Source: an uncultured Bacilli bacterium (GTDB lineage: Bacteria > Bacillota_I > Bacilli_A > RF39 > UBA660). Taken from it: 33,154 bases of DNA. Below, piece by piece: positions 9,843-20,504 of the stretch. The DNA lies in the NCBI GenBank assembly GCA_947629815.1, contig CANRFG010000013.1, positions 1 to 33,154 on the forward strand. Direction: 5' to 3'. The notes beneath the pieces are model-generated. The model was not told where the DNA came from. It made no database searches and saw nothing but the letters and a program-made list of their open reading frames with translations. A program made the translations under genes and the position numbers. Numbering within the stretch: position 1 is the stretch's first letter; each line of letters starts with the position of its first letter.

Positions 9843-10481
9843 TCATATTTCTTTTGTAATTTCATCTTTTAATTCTTTTTTTATTTTTCTTTTAACTTTA
9901 TTAATTGTCTTTTTCCTAAATTTTTTTGATAAAATAAATAATATAATTAATATTAAAATACAAATACAATAAAAAACAATGTTATTTTTATCTTTATTTA
10001 AGTTTTCTATGTTTTCATTCCACATACCTATTTTTTTAGATTTAGCGATTTCTTCATGGTCTTTTAATAAATCAGTGTATTTATAATCACCATATAAGTA
10101 TGCAACTTCACCAAATCCATTTGAAATTATTAGGTCTTGTAATAAATAATCATCTACCCATACCCACGCTAAATACCTTTCATATTTATCTGTTTTAGAA
10201 CTGTTGGCATCAAATTCTAATTGTATTTTTTTTGCGTTTTTAATTTTATCGCATGTAAAATCACTTGCTTCTTTTCCAAAAGCTTCGATTTCTTTTGTTG
10301 GATGCACACTTTCTGGAGTGTCTATTGCAAGAAACCTAACTTTAATTATTTCTTCATTCATTACAAATTTTGCAGTGTCGCCATCAACACAATCTGAAAA
10401 AGAAACATTTATTTTTTCTTCTGCATTTGCTGTTAAAATAGAACTTATTAAAATAAAAATGATAAATAAAACTTTTCTCAT
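9843..10481 (-). CDS. Thermonuclease (SNase-like) with signal peptide and C-terminal TM
   Basis: DCVDGDTAKFVMNEEIIKVRFLAIDTPES..., YERYLAWVWVDDYLLQDLIISNGFGEVAYLY. Confidence 0.92.
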   Translation of the reverse strand: MRKVLFIIFILISSILTANAEEKINVSFSDCVDGDTAKFVMNEEIIKVRFLAIDTPESVHPTKEIEAFGKEASDFTCDKIKNAKKIQLEFDANSSKTDKYERYLAWVWVDDYLLQDLIISNGFGEVAYLYGDYKYTDLLKDHEEIAKSKKIGMWNENIENLNKDKNNIVFYCICILILIILFILSKKFRKKTINKVKRKIKKELKDEITKEI

Positions 10482-10598
10482 TATACTACCTCTTTAATAT
10501 ATTATAATTTAAATATTAAAAAAAATAAATCATTTGACTTTTATATTTACATAGTTTTTTGTATAATATTTTTGTAATGTTTGAGATTGGTGAGTTTT

Positions 10599-11774
10599 AT
10601 GAAAAAAGTAAAAATTGAAGATAAAATATTTATTTTTATAATAATTTTAATTATTTTAGGTGGATTTTTAAAACCTTTAATTTGGGCGCACGACATTAAT
10701 TATTTTGAAAATCGTGGAGCTTATAAAATTCCACAATTTCAACTTTCTACTTTTTTGGATGAAACTTATCAAAATAATTTTGAAAAGGCTTTATCAGACC
10801 AAATTCCATTATCTAATGCTATGAAATCATTTATAAATACACTACAAATAATATCCAACTCAAGTTATTATAAAATAATGTCATTGAGTAATTCAAATAA
10901 TTATAGTTCAATACATGATAATATTAATTTATTTAAAGAATATTTAGTTTACAAAAATACAAATTTAAATTATGAAATACCTTTAGTAGAAAGTAGAATT
11001 AGTAATATTAATAAAACAAAAGAAAAATTTTCAGAAATAGATATGTATTTGTATTATATCGAAAGAGATTATGACATAAATTTTGAAATAAATGAAAAAG
11101 TAGGCATTTATGAATACATAAAAAATAATATTAATCCTAAAATAAAAAGTAATGAATTAGAAATAAAAAATTTTGATGAATATAAAAATTATTTTTATAA
11201 AACAGACCATCATTGGAATCATAAAGGTGCTTATGAAGGCTATTTACAAATCGCAAACTTAATGGAAATAGAAGATATTATAATTCCAACTAATGAAGTT
11301 TGTTTAAACAATAAATTTAAAGGTTCAAAGTCTTATGCATTAGGAACTTTATTAGATTATAATGAAAAAACTTGTGTATATTTATTTGATTTGAAAAATC
11401 ATGTTACAATGATAAATAATAAAGTGGTTAAAACCTATTATAATCCAGAAAAATTTATAAGTAATCCAAATTCGCAGATGACATATGGTGAACTTTATGC
11501 AGATGACTATGGTTTAGTTGAATTTGATTATAACCAAATTCAAAAGAAAAATTTGTTAATTATAGGTAATTCATTTGATAATCATATCAGTGAACTAATA
11601 GCTGGTGATTATAATAAAACTTATGTGGTTGATTTGAGATATTATGAAAGAGATTTAGGAGAGAAATTTAATATTGAAAAATTTATAAAAGAAAACAATA
11701 TTGAGGAAATATTATTTATTGGTGATTTAGGATTTTACCATGAAGATGAATTTAATATAGAGGAGGGAATATAA
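10599..11774 (+). CDS. DHHW family (AlgX/AlgJ SGNH-like) protein, copy 1 (track start 10581)
   Basis: YKTDHHWNHKGAYEGY motif, N-terminal TM, translationally coupled to MBOAT gene. Confidence 0.85.
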   Translation: MKKVKIEDKIFIFIIILIILGGFLKPLIWAHDINYFENRGAYKIPQFQLSTFLDETYQNNFEKALSDQIPLSNAMKSFINTLQIISNSSYYKIMSLSNSNNYSSIHDNINLFKEYLVYKNTNLNYEIPLVESRISNINKTKEKFSEIDMYLYYIERDYDINFEINEKVGIYEYIKNNINPKIKSNELEIKNFDEYKNYFYKTDHHWNHKGAYEGYLQIANLMEIEDIIIPTNEVCLNNKFKGSKSYALGTLLDYNEKTCVYLFDLKNHVTMINNKVVKTYYNPEKFISNPNSQMTYGELYADDYGLVEFDYNQIQKKNLLIIGNSFDNHISELIAGDYNKTYVVDLRYYERDLGEKFNIEKFIKENNIEEILFIGDLGFYHEDEFNIEEGI

Positions 11775-13189
11775 TGTTATTTAGCAGTTTGTCATTTTTA
11801 TTCTTTTTTCTTCCTATATGTATATTTTTCTATTATATTTTTCCTAATAAATTAAAAAATATAGTTTTATTAATATTTTCATTGATATTTTGTATGTGGG
11901 GAGAACCCAAATATATAATTTTAATGATGCTTTCAATAACATTATCTTATATATTTGGATTATTAATTGATTATTTTGATAAAAATAAAAAATATAAATT
12001 AAAAAAAATTTCTTTTGCTATTTCAATTATATGTATACTATGTATATTAGTTTATTTTAAGTATTTCAATTTTTTCGTTGATATTTTAAATAGTTTTAAA
12101 TTTGTTAAGATAGATATAAAAACAATTTTATTACCCATAGGTATAAGCTTTTATATATTTCAAATATTATCTTATTTAATAGATTTATATAAAAATAAAA
12201 TCAAAGTTCAAAAAAATTATTTTCTTTTAGCGCTTTATATTTCTTTTTTTCCACAACTAATAGCAGGACCAATTATAAGATATGAAACAATAGAAAATCA
12301 ATTATTAAATAGAAAAAATACAGCGTTTAAAATATTATATGGGATAAAAAAATTTATAGTTGGACTTGGGAAAAAAGTAATTATTTCAAATCAGGTAGCA
12401 ATAATAGCAGATGCTGTGTTTAATAGTCAAGGTTTGAATAATTATTCTACATTAGTATTAATTATTGGTATTTTATCGTATACATTCCAAATTTATTTTG
12501 ATTTTTCAGGATATAGTGATATGGCAATAGGTCTTGCAAGTATCTTTGGATTTGAATTAGAGGAAAACTTCAATTATCCATATATTTCTAAAAGTATTTC
12601 AGAATTTTGGAAAAGGTGGCACATAAGTTTGTCAAAATTTTTTAAAGAATATTTATATATACCATTGGGAGGAAATAGAGTATCTAAGTTAAAATGGATT
12701 AGAAATATGTTTATTGTTTGGCTTTTAACTGGATTATGGCATGGTTCATCGTGGAATTATATAGTATGGGGACTATATTATTGTATTCTTTTAATATTAG
12801 AGAAAACTTTGTTTAAAAAAATTCTAAATAAAACACCAAATATAGTTAAATTTATACTGACTTTTATATTAATAAATATAGGTTGGTTAATATTTAGAGC
12901 AAATAATTTACAAGATTTATTATTAATTATTCAAAATATTTTTACTAATAAAGGAAATATTGGGCTTATGAGTTTTATTAGTGAAAATTCTAATATAGTG
13001 TTTGCATTGTTGCATATAATTTTAGCTATTATTTTAAGTACTAATATAATAGAAAAGTTAAATAAAAAATTTTATAACAGCAGAATTTATAATGTTATTA
13101 GTAACTTTATATTAACATTAATTTTTGTGATTTCTATCAGCTATTTGGTTGCAAATGAATATAATCCATTCATATATTTTAGATTTTAA
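11774..13189 (+). CDS. MBOAT family O-acyltransferase (AlgI-like), copy 1
   Basis: FPQLIAGPIIRYETIE, FSGYSDMAIGLASIFGFELEENFNYPYISKSISEFWKRWHISLSKFFKEYLYIPLGG, TGLWHGSSWNYIVWGLYY. Confidence 0.93.
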   Translation: MLFSSLSFLFFFLPICIFFYYIFPNKLKNIVLLIFSLIFCMWGEPKYIILMMLSITLSYIFGLLIDYFDKNKKYKLKKISFAISIICILCILVYFKYFNFFVDILNSFKFVKIDIKTILLPIGISFYIFQILSYLIDLYKNKIKVQKNYFLLALYISFFPQLIAGPIIRYETIENQLLNRKNTAFKILYGIKKFIVGLGKKVIISNQVAIIADAVFNSQGLNNYSTLVLIIGILSYTFQIYFDFSGYSDMAIGLASIFGFELEENFNYPYISKSISEFWKRWHISLSKFFKEYLYIPLGGNRVSKLKWIRNMFIVWLLTGLWHGSSWNYIVWGLYYCILLILEKTLFKKILNKTPNIVKFILTFILINIGWLIFRANNLQDLLLIIQNIFTNKGNIGLMSFISENSNIVFALLHIILAIILSTNIIEKLNKKFYNSRIYNVISNFILTLIFVISISYLVANEYNPFIYFRF

Positions 13190-13248
13190 TTTTAAATTTT
13201 TATATTTTAATGTATAATACATTAGTTGGTTTTAGGAGTGGAGTAATT

Positions 13249-13719
13249 ATGTACGAAGTAGGTAGTATAATTTTAATTAAGAATATTATTTTTAAAAACG
13301 TAGTAATAAAAAATAAAGTTGTTAAAAAATGTGAAGTTGACCATGCTCGTAAAAGACCTGCTGTTGTTATAGCAGAAGATGAAAATTACACATATTTTTT
13401 AAAAATAGGTAGTAGGAATATAACTCGAAGTATAATTAAATATGCTCAATATCCTATTTCTAATTCTAAAGAAAATAATCGTGTAAAAGGATATATATCA
13501 TTAGAGGGGATATATAAAGTGCCTATTTGTTATAGGGATGAATTAGAATGCATATTAGATGAAGATTTACTAGAATTACTTAAAAGTTTTTGTGATTTTC
13601 AGGAAAATTATCTGATGGATGAAGAATATCAAAATATCAAAAATATAATATATGAAAAAATAGAAGAGTTATCAAAAGCTAAAAAGAAGTCATTAATTAA
13701 TAAAAAAAAGATACAATAA
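13249..13719 (+). CDS. PemK/MazF-like SH3-fold protein, orphan (track start 13210)
   Basis: VGSIILI...DHARKRPAVVIAED motif resembles the PemK/MazF N-terminus; no adjacent antitoxin seen. Confidence 0.5.
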   Translation: MYEVGSIILIKNIIFKNVVIKNKVVKKCEVDHARKRPAVVIAEDENYTYFLKIGSRNITRSIIKYAQYPISNSKENNRVKGYISLEGIYKVPICYRDELECILDEDLLELLKSFCDFQENYLMDEEYQNIKNIIYEKIEELSKAKKKSLINKKKIQ

Positions 13720-13797
13720 TAAATAAATAATAAATAAATGTTTTGATTTTTTTAATAGTTATGATATAATGTTTCAGTTGGAAGAGAAGTGTATTTT

Positions 13798-15609
13798 ATG
13801 AAGAAAATAAAAAATATTGCTATAATTGCCCATGTAGACCATGGTAAAACAAAATTGGTAGATAAATTATTAGAAATGTCTCATACTTTTAGGGAAAATG
13901 AAGATATAAGTGAACTTTCAATGGATTCAAATGCTATTGAAAGAGAAAGAGGAATAACAATACTTGCTAAAACAACTGCAATAAATTATAAAGATTACAG
14001 AATAAATATACTTGATACACCAGGGCATGCAGATTTTGGTGGAGAAGTTGAAAGAATAATGAATATGGTAGATGGTGTTCTTTTAGTAGTTGATGCTTAC
14101 GAAGGACCAATGCCACAAACTAAATTTGTATTAAAAAAAGCTTTAGCTGCAAAAGTAACTCCTATAGTTGTAATAAATAAGATAGATAAACCAACCGCTA
14201 GACCAAAAGAAGTAGTTGATGAAATAATTGATTTATTTATAGAATTAGGGGCAGACATAGAACAATTAGATTTCCCAATAGTTTATGCATCAGCTTTAAA
14301 TGGTACATCAAGTATGTCACCTGAAATAGAAACTCAAGAGCATACAATGGATTATATTTTAGATACTGTTATTGAAAATATACCAGACCCAAGAGTTGAT
14401 ATAGAAGGTTCTTTACAATTTCAACCTGCTTTATTAGACTATAATGACTATGTTGGTAGAATAGGAATAGGTTTAGTTAAAAGAGGAAAAATTAAAGTTA
14501 ATCAAATGGTATCTTGTGTTAGATTAGATGGTTCAGTAAAACAATTTAGAATAGCTAAATTATTTGGTTTCTTTGGTTTAAATAAAATAGAAATAGAAGA
14601 GGCAGAAGCAGGAGATATCATTGCAATATCAGGACTTCCTGATATATCTGTTGGAGAAACTGTTTGTGAAGTTGGAAAAGAAGAGGCTTTACCAATACTT
14701 AAAATAGATGAACCAACTCTACAAATGACATTTGGGGTAAATACAAGTCCTTTTTGTGGTAAAGATGGTAAATTATTAACTGCAAGAAAAATAGAAGAAA
14801 GATTATTTAAAGAAACAGAGAAAGATGTAAGTTTAAAAGTAGAGATAGGTGAATCAGAAACATTTATAGTTTCTGGTAGAGGTGAGTTGCACTTAGGAAT
14901 CTTAATTGAAAACATGAGGCGTGAAGGTTTTGAATTACAAGTATCAAAACCAGAAGTAATTATTAAAGAAATTGATGGAGTTAAAATGGAACCATATGAG
15001 GAATTGCAACTTGAAGTTCCAGAGGATTGTGTAGGAAATGTTATTGAACAACTTGGAATGAGGGGCGCAAATATGGAAAATATGGCGAATATAGGTGCTC
15101 AAGTAAGGTTAATATATACAATTCCATCAAGAGGATTATTAGGATTTACAACTGATTTTATGACACTTACAAAAGGTTATGGAATTATAAATCATTCATT
15201 TAAAGAATTTAGACCATATCAAAATGTTGAAGTTGGTGAGAGAAAACTAGGTGTTTTAGTATCAATGGAAAATGGAAAATCGACTGCATATGCATTAGGT
15301 CAACTAGAAGATAGAGGAACAATGTTTATAGAACCTGGCATTGATGTTTATGAAGGAATGATTGTTGGAGAACATACAAGAGATAATGATTTAGCTGTAA
15401 ATGTAGTTAAAGGTAAAAATTTAACTAATACAAGAAGCGCAGGAAAAGACCATACTGTTGTTTTGAAAAGGCCAAGAATTATAACACTTGAATATGCATT
15501 AGATTATATAAATTCTGATGAATTGGTAGAGGTTACACCTAATAACATAAGATTGAGGAAAAAAATACTTAATACTGAACAAAGAAAGAAATTAGATGCA
15601 AGAAAATAA
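13798..15609 (+). CDS. typA: Ribosome-associated GTPase TypA/BipA (track start 13789)
   Basis: [60 protein letters not shown]. Confidence 0.97.
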   Translation: MKKIKNIAIIAHVDHGKTKLVDKLLEMSHTFRENEDISELSMDSNAIERERGITILAKTTAINYKDYRINILDTPGHADFGGEVERIMNMVDGVLLVVDAYEGPMPQTKFVLKKALAAKVTPIVVINKIDKPTARPKEVVDEIIDLFIELGADIEQLDFPIVYASALNGTSSMSPEIETQEHTMDYILDTVIENIPDPRVDIEGSLQFQPALLDYNDYVGRIGIGLVKRGKIKVNQMVSCVRLDGSVKQFRIAKLFGFFGLNKIEIEEAEAGDIIAISGLPDISVGETVCEVGKEEALPILKIDEPTLQMTFGVNTSPFCGKDGKLLTARKIEERLFKETEKDVSLKVEIGESETFIVSGRGELHLGILIENMRREGFELQVSKPEVIIKEIDGVKMEPYEELQLEVPEDCVGNVIEQLGMRGANMENMANIGAQVRLIYTIPSRGLLGFTTDFMTLTKGYGIINHSFKEFRPYQNVEVGERKLGVLVSMENGKSTAYALGQLEDRGTMFIEPGIDVYEGMIVGEHTRDNDLAVNVVKGKNLTNTRSAGKDHTVVLKRPRIITLEYALDYINSDELVEVTPNNIRLRKKILNTEQRKKLDARK

Positions 15610-15701
15610 TTTCTTTTTTTTGATGTTTTATAAATTGACGATATGATATAAATAAAGTATAATCAATTATAGTATAACAATAGATAGGAAGAGTTAATAA
15701 T

Positions 15702-16895
15702 ATGAAAAAAGATAAAATATTTGTAATTACTTTTTTAATAATTATTTATAGTGTACTTGCAATTTATGGATTAAAACAGATATTAATAAGTTTAAATATA
15801 ATTGAACTAAATACAACAGATAATTGGAAAGTATATGAACCATTTAAAGAAAATAATATAATTGATAAATTTGAAAATAAGTTTAATTCTTTAAAAGTTT
15901 CAGTTGAGAACAGAGCTAATAATTATTTCCCATTTTATGTTGAATTAAATGAACTATATCAAGGATTTAACTTTCAAACAAATAAATTATTTTATAATGA
16001 AATTCCACTTAAAACTAATAGTGATAATGAATATCTTTTTTATAACAAGGAAAATAAATTTTATTATTATGAAACTAATTTAAAAGATAATGAATTGGAA
16101 GAAAGATTAAATAAACAAGTAGATTTTTTTAATGAACTTTCAAATAAAGGTATTGATGTATATATTTACATACCTACAAGATATGAATTAACTACTTTAA
16201 AAGATAATAATATATCCTCTTACATATCAGAATTTAAAGAAAAGCTAAATCCAAAAATTAAGGTTGAAAGTATGAAAATTGATAGTATACAGGAATATAA
16301 AGATAAATTTTATTTGACTGACCATCATTGGAATATTGTAGGTGCATTAGATGGATATAATTCAATTATGGATATGTTAGGAGTCGATAAATTATCTAAC
16401 CTAAATATAAAGCAGGTTTCAAATCAAAAATATTATGGTTCACTTGCAAAAACTTCAATGAATACTGAGACATATGATTGTATAATGGATGTTGATGTAA
16501 ATTTAAACTATGATGTATTAATAAATGGTAAAGAAAAAGATAAATTATTTAAACCTCGTGTTTTAGCGGAAGGAAAAACAAATAAATACTATGATTATTA
16601 TGTTCAGTATTTTAATGGTCAATATGGAAATATAGTTTATGATTATCATCAGGATGATAAAGAAAATTTATTAATTATGTCAGATTCGTATGCTTGGCAA
16701 ATTGATTATTTGATAGCTGCTTCTTTTAATAAAACTCATGTTATTAATTTAAGATATATTCCTTATAAAGATAAAGAGTTTGATTTAACACAATATATTA
16801 AAGAAAATAATATTGAAAAGGTTTTATTTTTATATGAGGGTGGCTCAACTTTATTTGATCAATATGATTATAATTTTTCAGGGAGAGTGAAATAA
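15702..16895 (+). CDS. DHHW family (AlgX/AlgJ SGNH-like) protein, copy 2
   Basis: YLTDHHWNIVGALDGY, N-terminal TM, coupled to MBOAT copy 2. Confidence 0.85.
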   Translation: MKKDKIFVITFLIIIYSVLAIYGLKQILISLNIIELNTTDNWKVYEPFKENNIIDKFENKFNSLKVSVENRANNYFPFYVELNELYQGFNFQTNKLFYNEIPLKTNSDNEYLFYNKENKFYYYETNLKDNELEERLNKQVDFFNELSNKGIDVYIYIPTRYELTTLKDNNISSYISEFKEKLNPKIKVESMKIDSIQEYKDKFYLTDHHWNIVGALDGYNSIMDMLGVDKLSNLNIKQVSNQKYYGSLAKTSMNTETYDCIMDVDVNLNYDVLINGKEKDKLFKPRVLAEGKTNKYYDYYVQYFNGQYGNIVYDYHQDDKENLLIMSDSYAWQIDYLIAASFNKTHVINLRYIPYKDKEFDLTQYIKENNIEKVLFLYEGGSTLFDQYDYNFSGRVK

Positions 16896-18265
16896 TGGTT
16901 TTTTCATCAGTAATATTTTTATTTATATTTTTACCAATTTTTTTGTTATTTTATTTCTTCTTTAAAAAAAGAAAATATAGAAATATAGTATTATTAATTT
17001 TTTCACTTCTTTTTTATAGTTATGGTGAACCAATTTATATATTTCTTATGATTTTATCTATTATTGTTAACTATTTTTTAGTAATATATATGTACAAAAA
17101 TAAAAGTAAATTTATGTTCATAACTTTAATAGTTTTAAATTTGGGTTTAATATTAGTTTTTAAGTATTTTGATTTCTTTATTGGTAATATAAATAATTTA
17201 TTTAATTTAAACATAAAATATTTGAATTTAGCTTTACCAATAGGAATAAGTTTTTATACATTTCAAATTCTTACATATGTAATAGATGTTTATAGAAAGA
17301 AAGTTCCTGTACAAAAAAGTATAATTAATTTAGGATGTTATATAAGTGCTTTCCCACAATTGATTGCAGGGCCTATAGTTCGTTATGATACTATCAATGA
17401 AGAGTTAGATAATAGGAAGGAATCTTGGGAAGATTTTAGTTATGGATTAAGAAGATTTATTATAGGACTATCAAAAAAAGCCATTATAGCTAATGAAATG
17501 GCTTATGTTGCAGACTCCTTGTTTTCGAGTAATTTATCTCAATTGGGTTTCATAGGAACATTTATTGGTATAATTAGTTATAGTTTAGAAATTTATTTTG
17601 ATTTTAGTGGATATTCAGATATGGCAATAGGACTTGGAAGGATGTTAGGTTTCCATTATTTAGAAAACTTTAATTTTCCTTATATTGCCAAAAGTATAAC
17701 TGATTTTTGGAGAAGATGGCATATATCTTTATCTTCATTTTTTCGTGATTATGTTTATATACCATTAGGTGGTAACAGATGTAGTATATTTAAAAATATA
17801 ATAAACATTTTGATTGTATGGATTTTAACAGGATTATGGCATGGCGCTAGTTGGAATTTTGTTTTATGGGGATTATATTATGCAATACTTTTAATTATTG
17901 AAAAATTTGTTTTAAAAAAAGTTCTAGATAAATTTCCTAATTTTCTAAAGCATATTTATACAATTATACTTGTAATGCTTGGTTGGTTAATATTCTATTT
18001 TACTGATTTGTCTTCTTTAGGAACGGCTTTAACAAATTTATTCGGTTTAAATGGATTAGGAAGTTTAACTTTAATTTTTCATTTACAAATATTTAAAGTA
18101 AGAACAATTATTATTTTTATTATTGCTATTATATTCTCAATGCCTATCAATATATTAAAGAAAAATAATATAGTAACTTATATTTTATTAATTTTATTGT
18201 TTATTATAAGTGTAGTTTTCATACTAGGTAGTAATTATAATCCATTTATATATTTTAGATTTTAA
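16895..18265 (+). CDS. MBOAT family O-acyltransferase (AlgI-like), copy 2
   Basis: FPQLIAGPIVRYDTI, FSGYSDMAIGLGRMLGFHYLENFNFPYIAKSITDFWRRWHISLSSFFRDYVYIPLGG, TGLWHGASWNFVLWGLYY. Confidence 0.93.
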   Translation: MVFSSVIFLFIFLPIFLLFYFFFKKRKYRNIVLLIFSLLFYSYGEPIYIFLMILSIIVNYFLVIYMYKNKSKFMFITLIVLNLGLILVFKYFDFFIGNINNLFNLNIKYLNLALPIGISFYTFQILTYVIDVYRKKVPVQKSIINLGCYISAFPQLIAGPIVRYDTINEELDNRKESWEDFSYGLRRFIIGLSKKAIIANEMAYVADSLFSSNLSQLGFIGTFIGIISYSLEIYFDFSGYSDMAIGLGRMLGFHYLENFNFPYIAKSITDFWRRWHISLSSFFRDYVYIPLGGNRCSIFKNIINILIVWILTGLWHGASWNFVLWGLYYAILLIIEKFVLKKVLDKFPNFLKHIYTIILVMLGWLIFYFTDLSSLGTALTNLFGLNGLGSLTLIFHLQIFKVRTIIIFIIAIIFSMPINILKKNNIVTYILLILLFIISVVFILGSNYNPFIYFRF

Positions 18266-18332
18266 AAAAATTTAATATAAGTCTATTGGATTTTTTAAAT
18301 TATTTATAATAACATTAAATTCTAAATACATA

Positions 18333-18354
18333 AAAACACCTTTAAGGTGTTTTA
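18333..18354. terminator. Hairpin terminator between MBOAT copy 2 and tRNA-His
   Basis: AAAACACCTTTAAGGTGTTTT. Confidence 0.6.
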
Positions 18355-18367
18355 TTTAACATATGAG

Positions 18368-18444
18368 TGGGGCGAAATAAGAGGATCGAACTCTTGCATA
18401 ACGGAACCACAATCCGCCGTGTTAACCACTTCACCAATTTCGCC
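18368..18444 (-). tRNA. tRNA-His (anticodon GUG), CCA encoded
   Basis: minus strand G(-1)GCGAAAT TGGTGAAGTGGTTAACAC GGCGGATTGTGGTTCCG..AAGAGTTCGATCCTCTT ATTTCGC C CCA; cloverleaf with TTGTGGT anticodon loop and G-1:C73. Confidence 0.95.
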
Positions 18445-18550
18445 ATGTAAATCAATTAAGATTTACGATTATTATTGTATCAGTAATTTTTACTTTTGGC
18501 AAGTATTTTAGATTTTTTTATTATAAAATAACTAAAACTAGACATTTCCC

Positions 18551-18579
18551 CATAATTCATTTAGAAAATAACATACAAT
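18551..18579 (+). promoter_or_regulatory. Candidate sigma-E-type promoter of the cotJ operon
   Basis: CATAATT (18551-18557) -14 bp- CATACAAT (18572-18579), close to the sigma-E -10 consensus CATACANT. Confidence 0.5.
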
Positions 18580-18598
18580 ATGGGCGAGAGGTGAAATA

Positions 18599-19135
18599 AT
18601 GAATACATACAATCAAAATTATTATTCTAATATGTATATGGAAGATATGAACAACATGAATAACATAACTAATTTATACAATATGTCTAATATGAATGAT
18701 ATGAATAATGTTAAAAATATGACAAAAGGGGTAAATAATAACAATAATTTTAATAAATGTAATTATGTACAGGAAGTAAAACCAACTGAATTATACAATT
18801 CATATGAAGGTTTTATAAGAGGTAATATGTATCCAGATTTATATAATCAATATAAAGTATCAAAACCATTTGATGTAGAACCTATGAATGAACAAGCACA
18901 ACTACTTACATATGTAGACGCATATTCTTTTGGAGCACACGATATTAATTTATATTTAGACACGCATCCAGATGATAAAGCAATGATAGATTTATATAAC
19001 CAATATAGAATGGAAAGTGAAAATGCAATAAAACAATATGAAGATAAATTTGGACCACTTTTTGTAAGTAGTGAAGCTACATTAACATATCCATGGTCTT
19101 GGAATAACTCACCATGGCCTTGGGAAAATAGATAG
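18599..19135 (+). CDS. Spore coat CotJA-CotJB fusion with Asn/Met-rich N-terminus
   Basis: GFIRGNMYPDLYNQYK (CotJA-like) followed by LLTYVDAYSFGAHDINLYLDTHPDDKAMIDLYNQY..YEDKFGPL..WSWNNSPWPWE (CotJB-like); upstream of cotJC. Confidence 0.75.
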   Translation: MNTYNQNYYSNMYMEDMNNMNNITNLYNMSNMNDMNNVKNMTKGVNNNNNFNKCNYVQEVKPTELYNSYEGFIRGNMYPDLYNQYKVSKPFDVEPMNEQAQLLTYVDAYSFGAHDINLYLDTHPDDKAMIDLYNQYRMESENAIKQYEDKFGPLFVSSEATLTYPWSWNNSPWPWENR

Positions 19136-19147
19136 GAGGAAAATAAA

Positions 19148-19705
19148 ATGTGGAAATACGAAAAAAAACTACAATATCCTGTAAATATAAGAAATAAAGA
19201 TTTAAAACTTGCTAAATACATAATTACACAATATGGTGGACCTGCTGGAGAACTTGCTGCAGCATGGCAATATTTAGATCAAAGATATACTATGCCAGAT
19301 GATAGAGGAAAGGCATTACTTACAGATATAGGAACAGAAGAACTTGCCCATGTTGAAATAATTTCAGCAATGTTATTTCAATTAATGGAAGGTGCTAGCG
19401 TAGAAGAATTAAAACAAGCAGGATTAGGTGAACATTATGCTCAATTTGGTAGAGATTTGTACCCAGCTGATGCATTTGGTAATCCTTTCACAATGACACA
19501 TATTAAATTAGCAGGAGATCCAATTGCTAATATTGAAAGTAACATGGGAGCAGAACAAAGAGCCCGTGCTACATATGAACATTTGATGGATTTAACAAAT
19601 GATCCTGATGTACTTGCGCCACTTGCTTTTTTAAGAGAAAGAGAAATAGTTCATTATCAAAGATTCAAAGAATTAAGAGATTATTATTTAGAAAAGAAAA
19701 TGTAA
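19148..19705 (+). CDS. cotJC: Spore coat protein CotJC / manganese catalase family
   Basis: QYGGPAGELAAAWQYLDQRYTMPDDRGKALLTDIGTEELAHVEIISAML. Confidence 0.95.
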   Translation: MWKYEKKLQYPVNIRNKDLKLAKYIITQYGGPAGELAAAWQYLDQRYTMPDDRGKALLTDIGTEELAHVEIISAMLFQLMEGASVEELKQAGLGEHYAQFGRDLYPADAFGNPFTMTHIKLAGDPIANIESNMGAEQRARATYEHLMDLTNDPDVLAPLAFLREREIVHYQRFKELRDYYLEKKM

Positions 19706-19734
19706 ATGCTTGGTTTTCCAAGTATTTTTTTTGA
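19704..19734 (+). terminator. Rho-independent terminator
   Basis: AAATGCTTGG-TTTT-CCAAGTATTT plus T-tract. Confidence 0.8.
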
Positions 19735-19765
19735 ATTTTTTTTCATAATAAATATGAGGTGCAAT

Positions 19766-20455
19766 ATGAGATATTTACTAATTTTATTACTTTTTTTTAT
19801 AACAGGTTGTAGTAATACAAAACTAGATTTGGAAAATATTAAATCAGTAGAATATAATAATATATATATAATAGAAGAAGATTATAAAAATATAAAAGAT
19901 AGTTTGTTAGAACTTAATTTTACATGTTCTAATAAAAAAACAATAGATGGTGATTTACTTAAAATAGTAACAAATGATAATTTATATGAAATATATATAT
20001 CCAATAATTATTATATGGAATTTAAACAAAACAATAAGTATTGCTTAACTAGTGATACTAATAAAATATATGATGAGTTAAATAATTTACAAAAAAAATA
20101 TAGTAATAGTGAGTTTTACAATATTACATATACTGATAATTATGAAGAAAATGAAAATGATGAAATAATTAAAATAGATAAAAATGATAACTATATTATA
20201 ATAAATACACTATATGAATTATATGATTTTTCAATAAATGAAATAAAACAAAATAATGATACATATGAAGAAATTAATTTAATATACAATAAAGATATGA
20301 TAGATAAAAACAATATAGTAATAAGGAAAGATGATTTTACAAATATAAAAATATCTTTTTCAAACAAATATAATTATATGGTAACTATAGTGCCTTATTT
20401 GGAAAATGAAACAATAAAATTTAAAACAACATTTGTACAAAAAAATAAAATATAA
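19766..20455 (+). CDS. Putative lipoprotein (track start 19706)
   Basis: RYLLILLLFFITGC lipobox; GAGGTG RBS before 19766. Confidence 0.65.
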   Translation: MRYLLILLLFFITGCSNTKLDLENIKSVEYNNIYIIEEDYKNIKDSLLELNFTCSNKKTIDGDLLKIVTNDNLYEIYISNNYYMEFKQNNKYCLTSDTNKIYDELNNLQKKYSNSEFYNITYTDNYEENENDEIIKIDKNDNYIIINTLYELYDFSINEIKQNNDTYEEINLIYNKDMIDKNNIVIRKDDFTNIKISFSNKYNYMVTIVPYLENETIKFKTTFVQKNKI

Positions 20456-20504
20456 TTTTTAGCAGATTTTTTATTTAATCATAGTATATACTGAGGTGTA
20501 TGCA

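Noticed and set aside
10204-10497. Plus-strand 97-aa ORF
   Set aside because: Antisense to thermonuclease.
14502-14915. Minus-strand 137-aa ORF
   Set aside because: Antisense within typA.
18847-19221. Minus-strand 124-aa ORF
   Set aside because: Antisense to cotJAB/cotJC.
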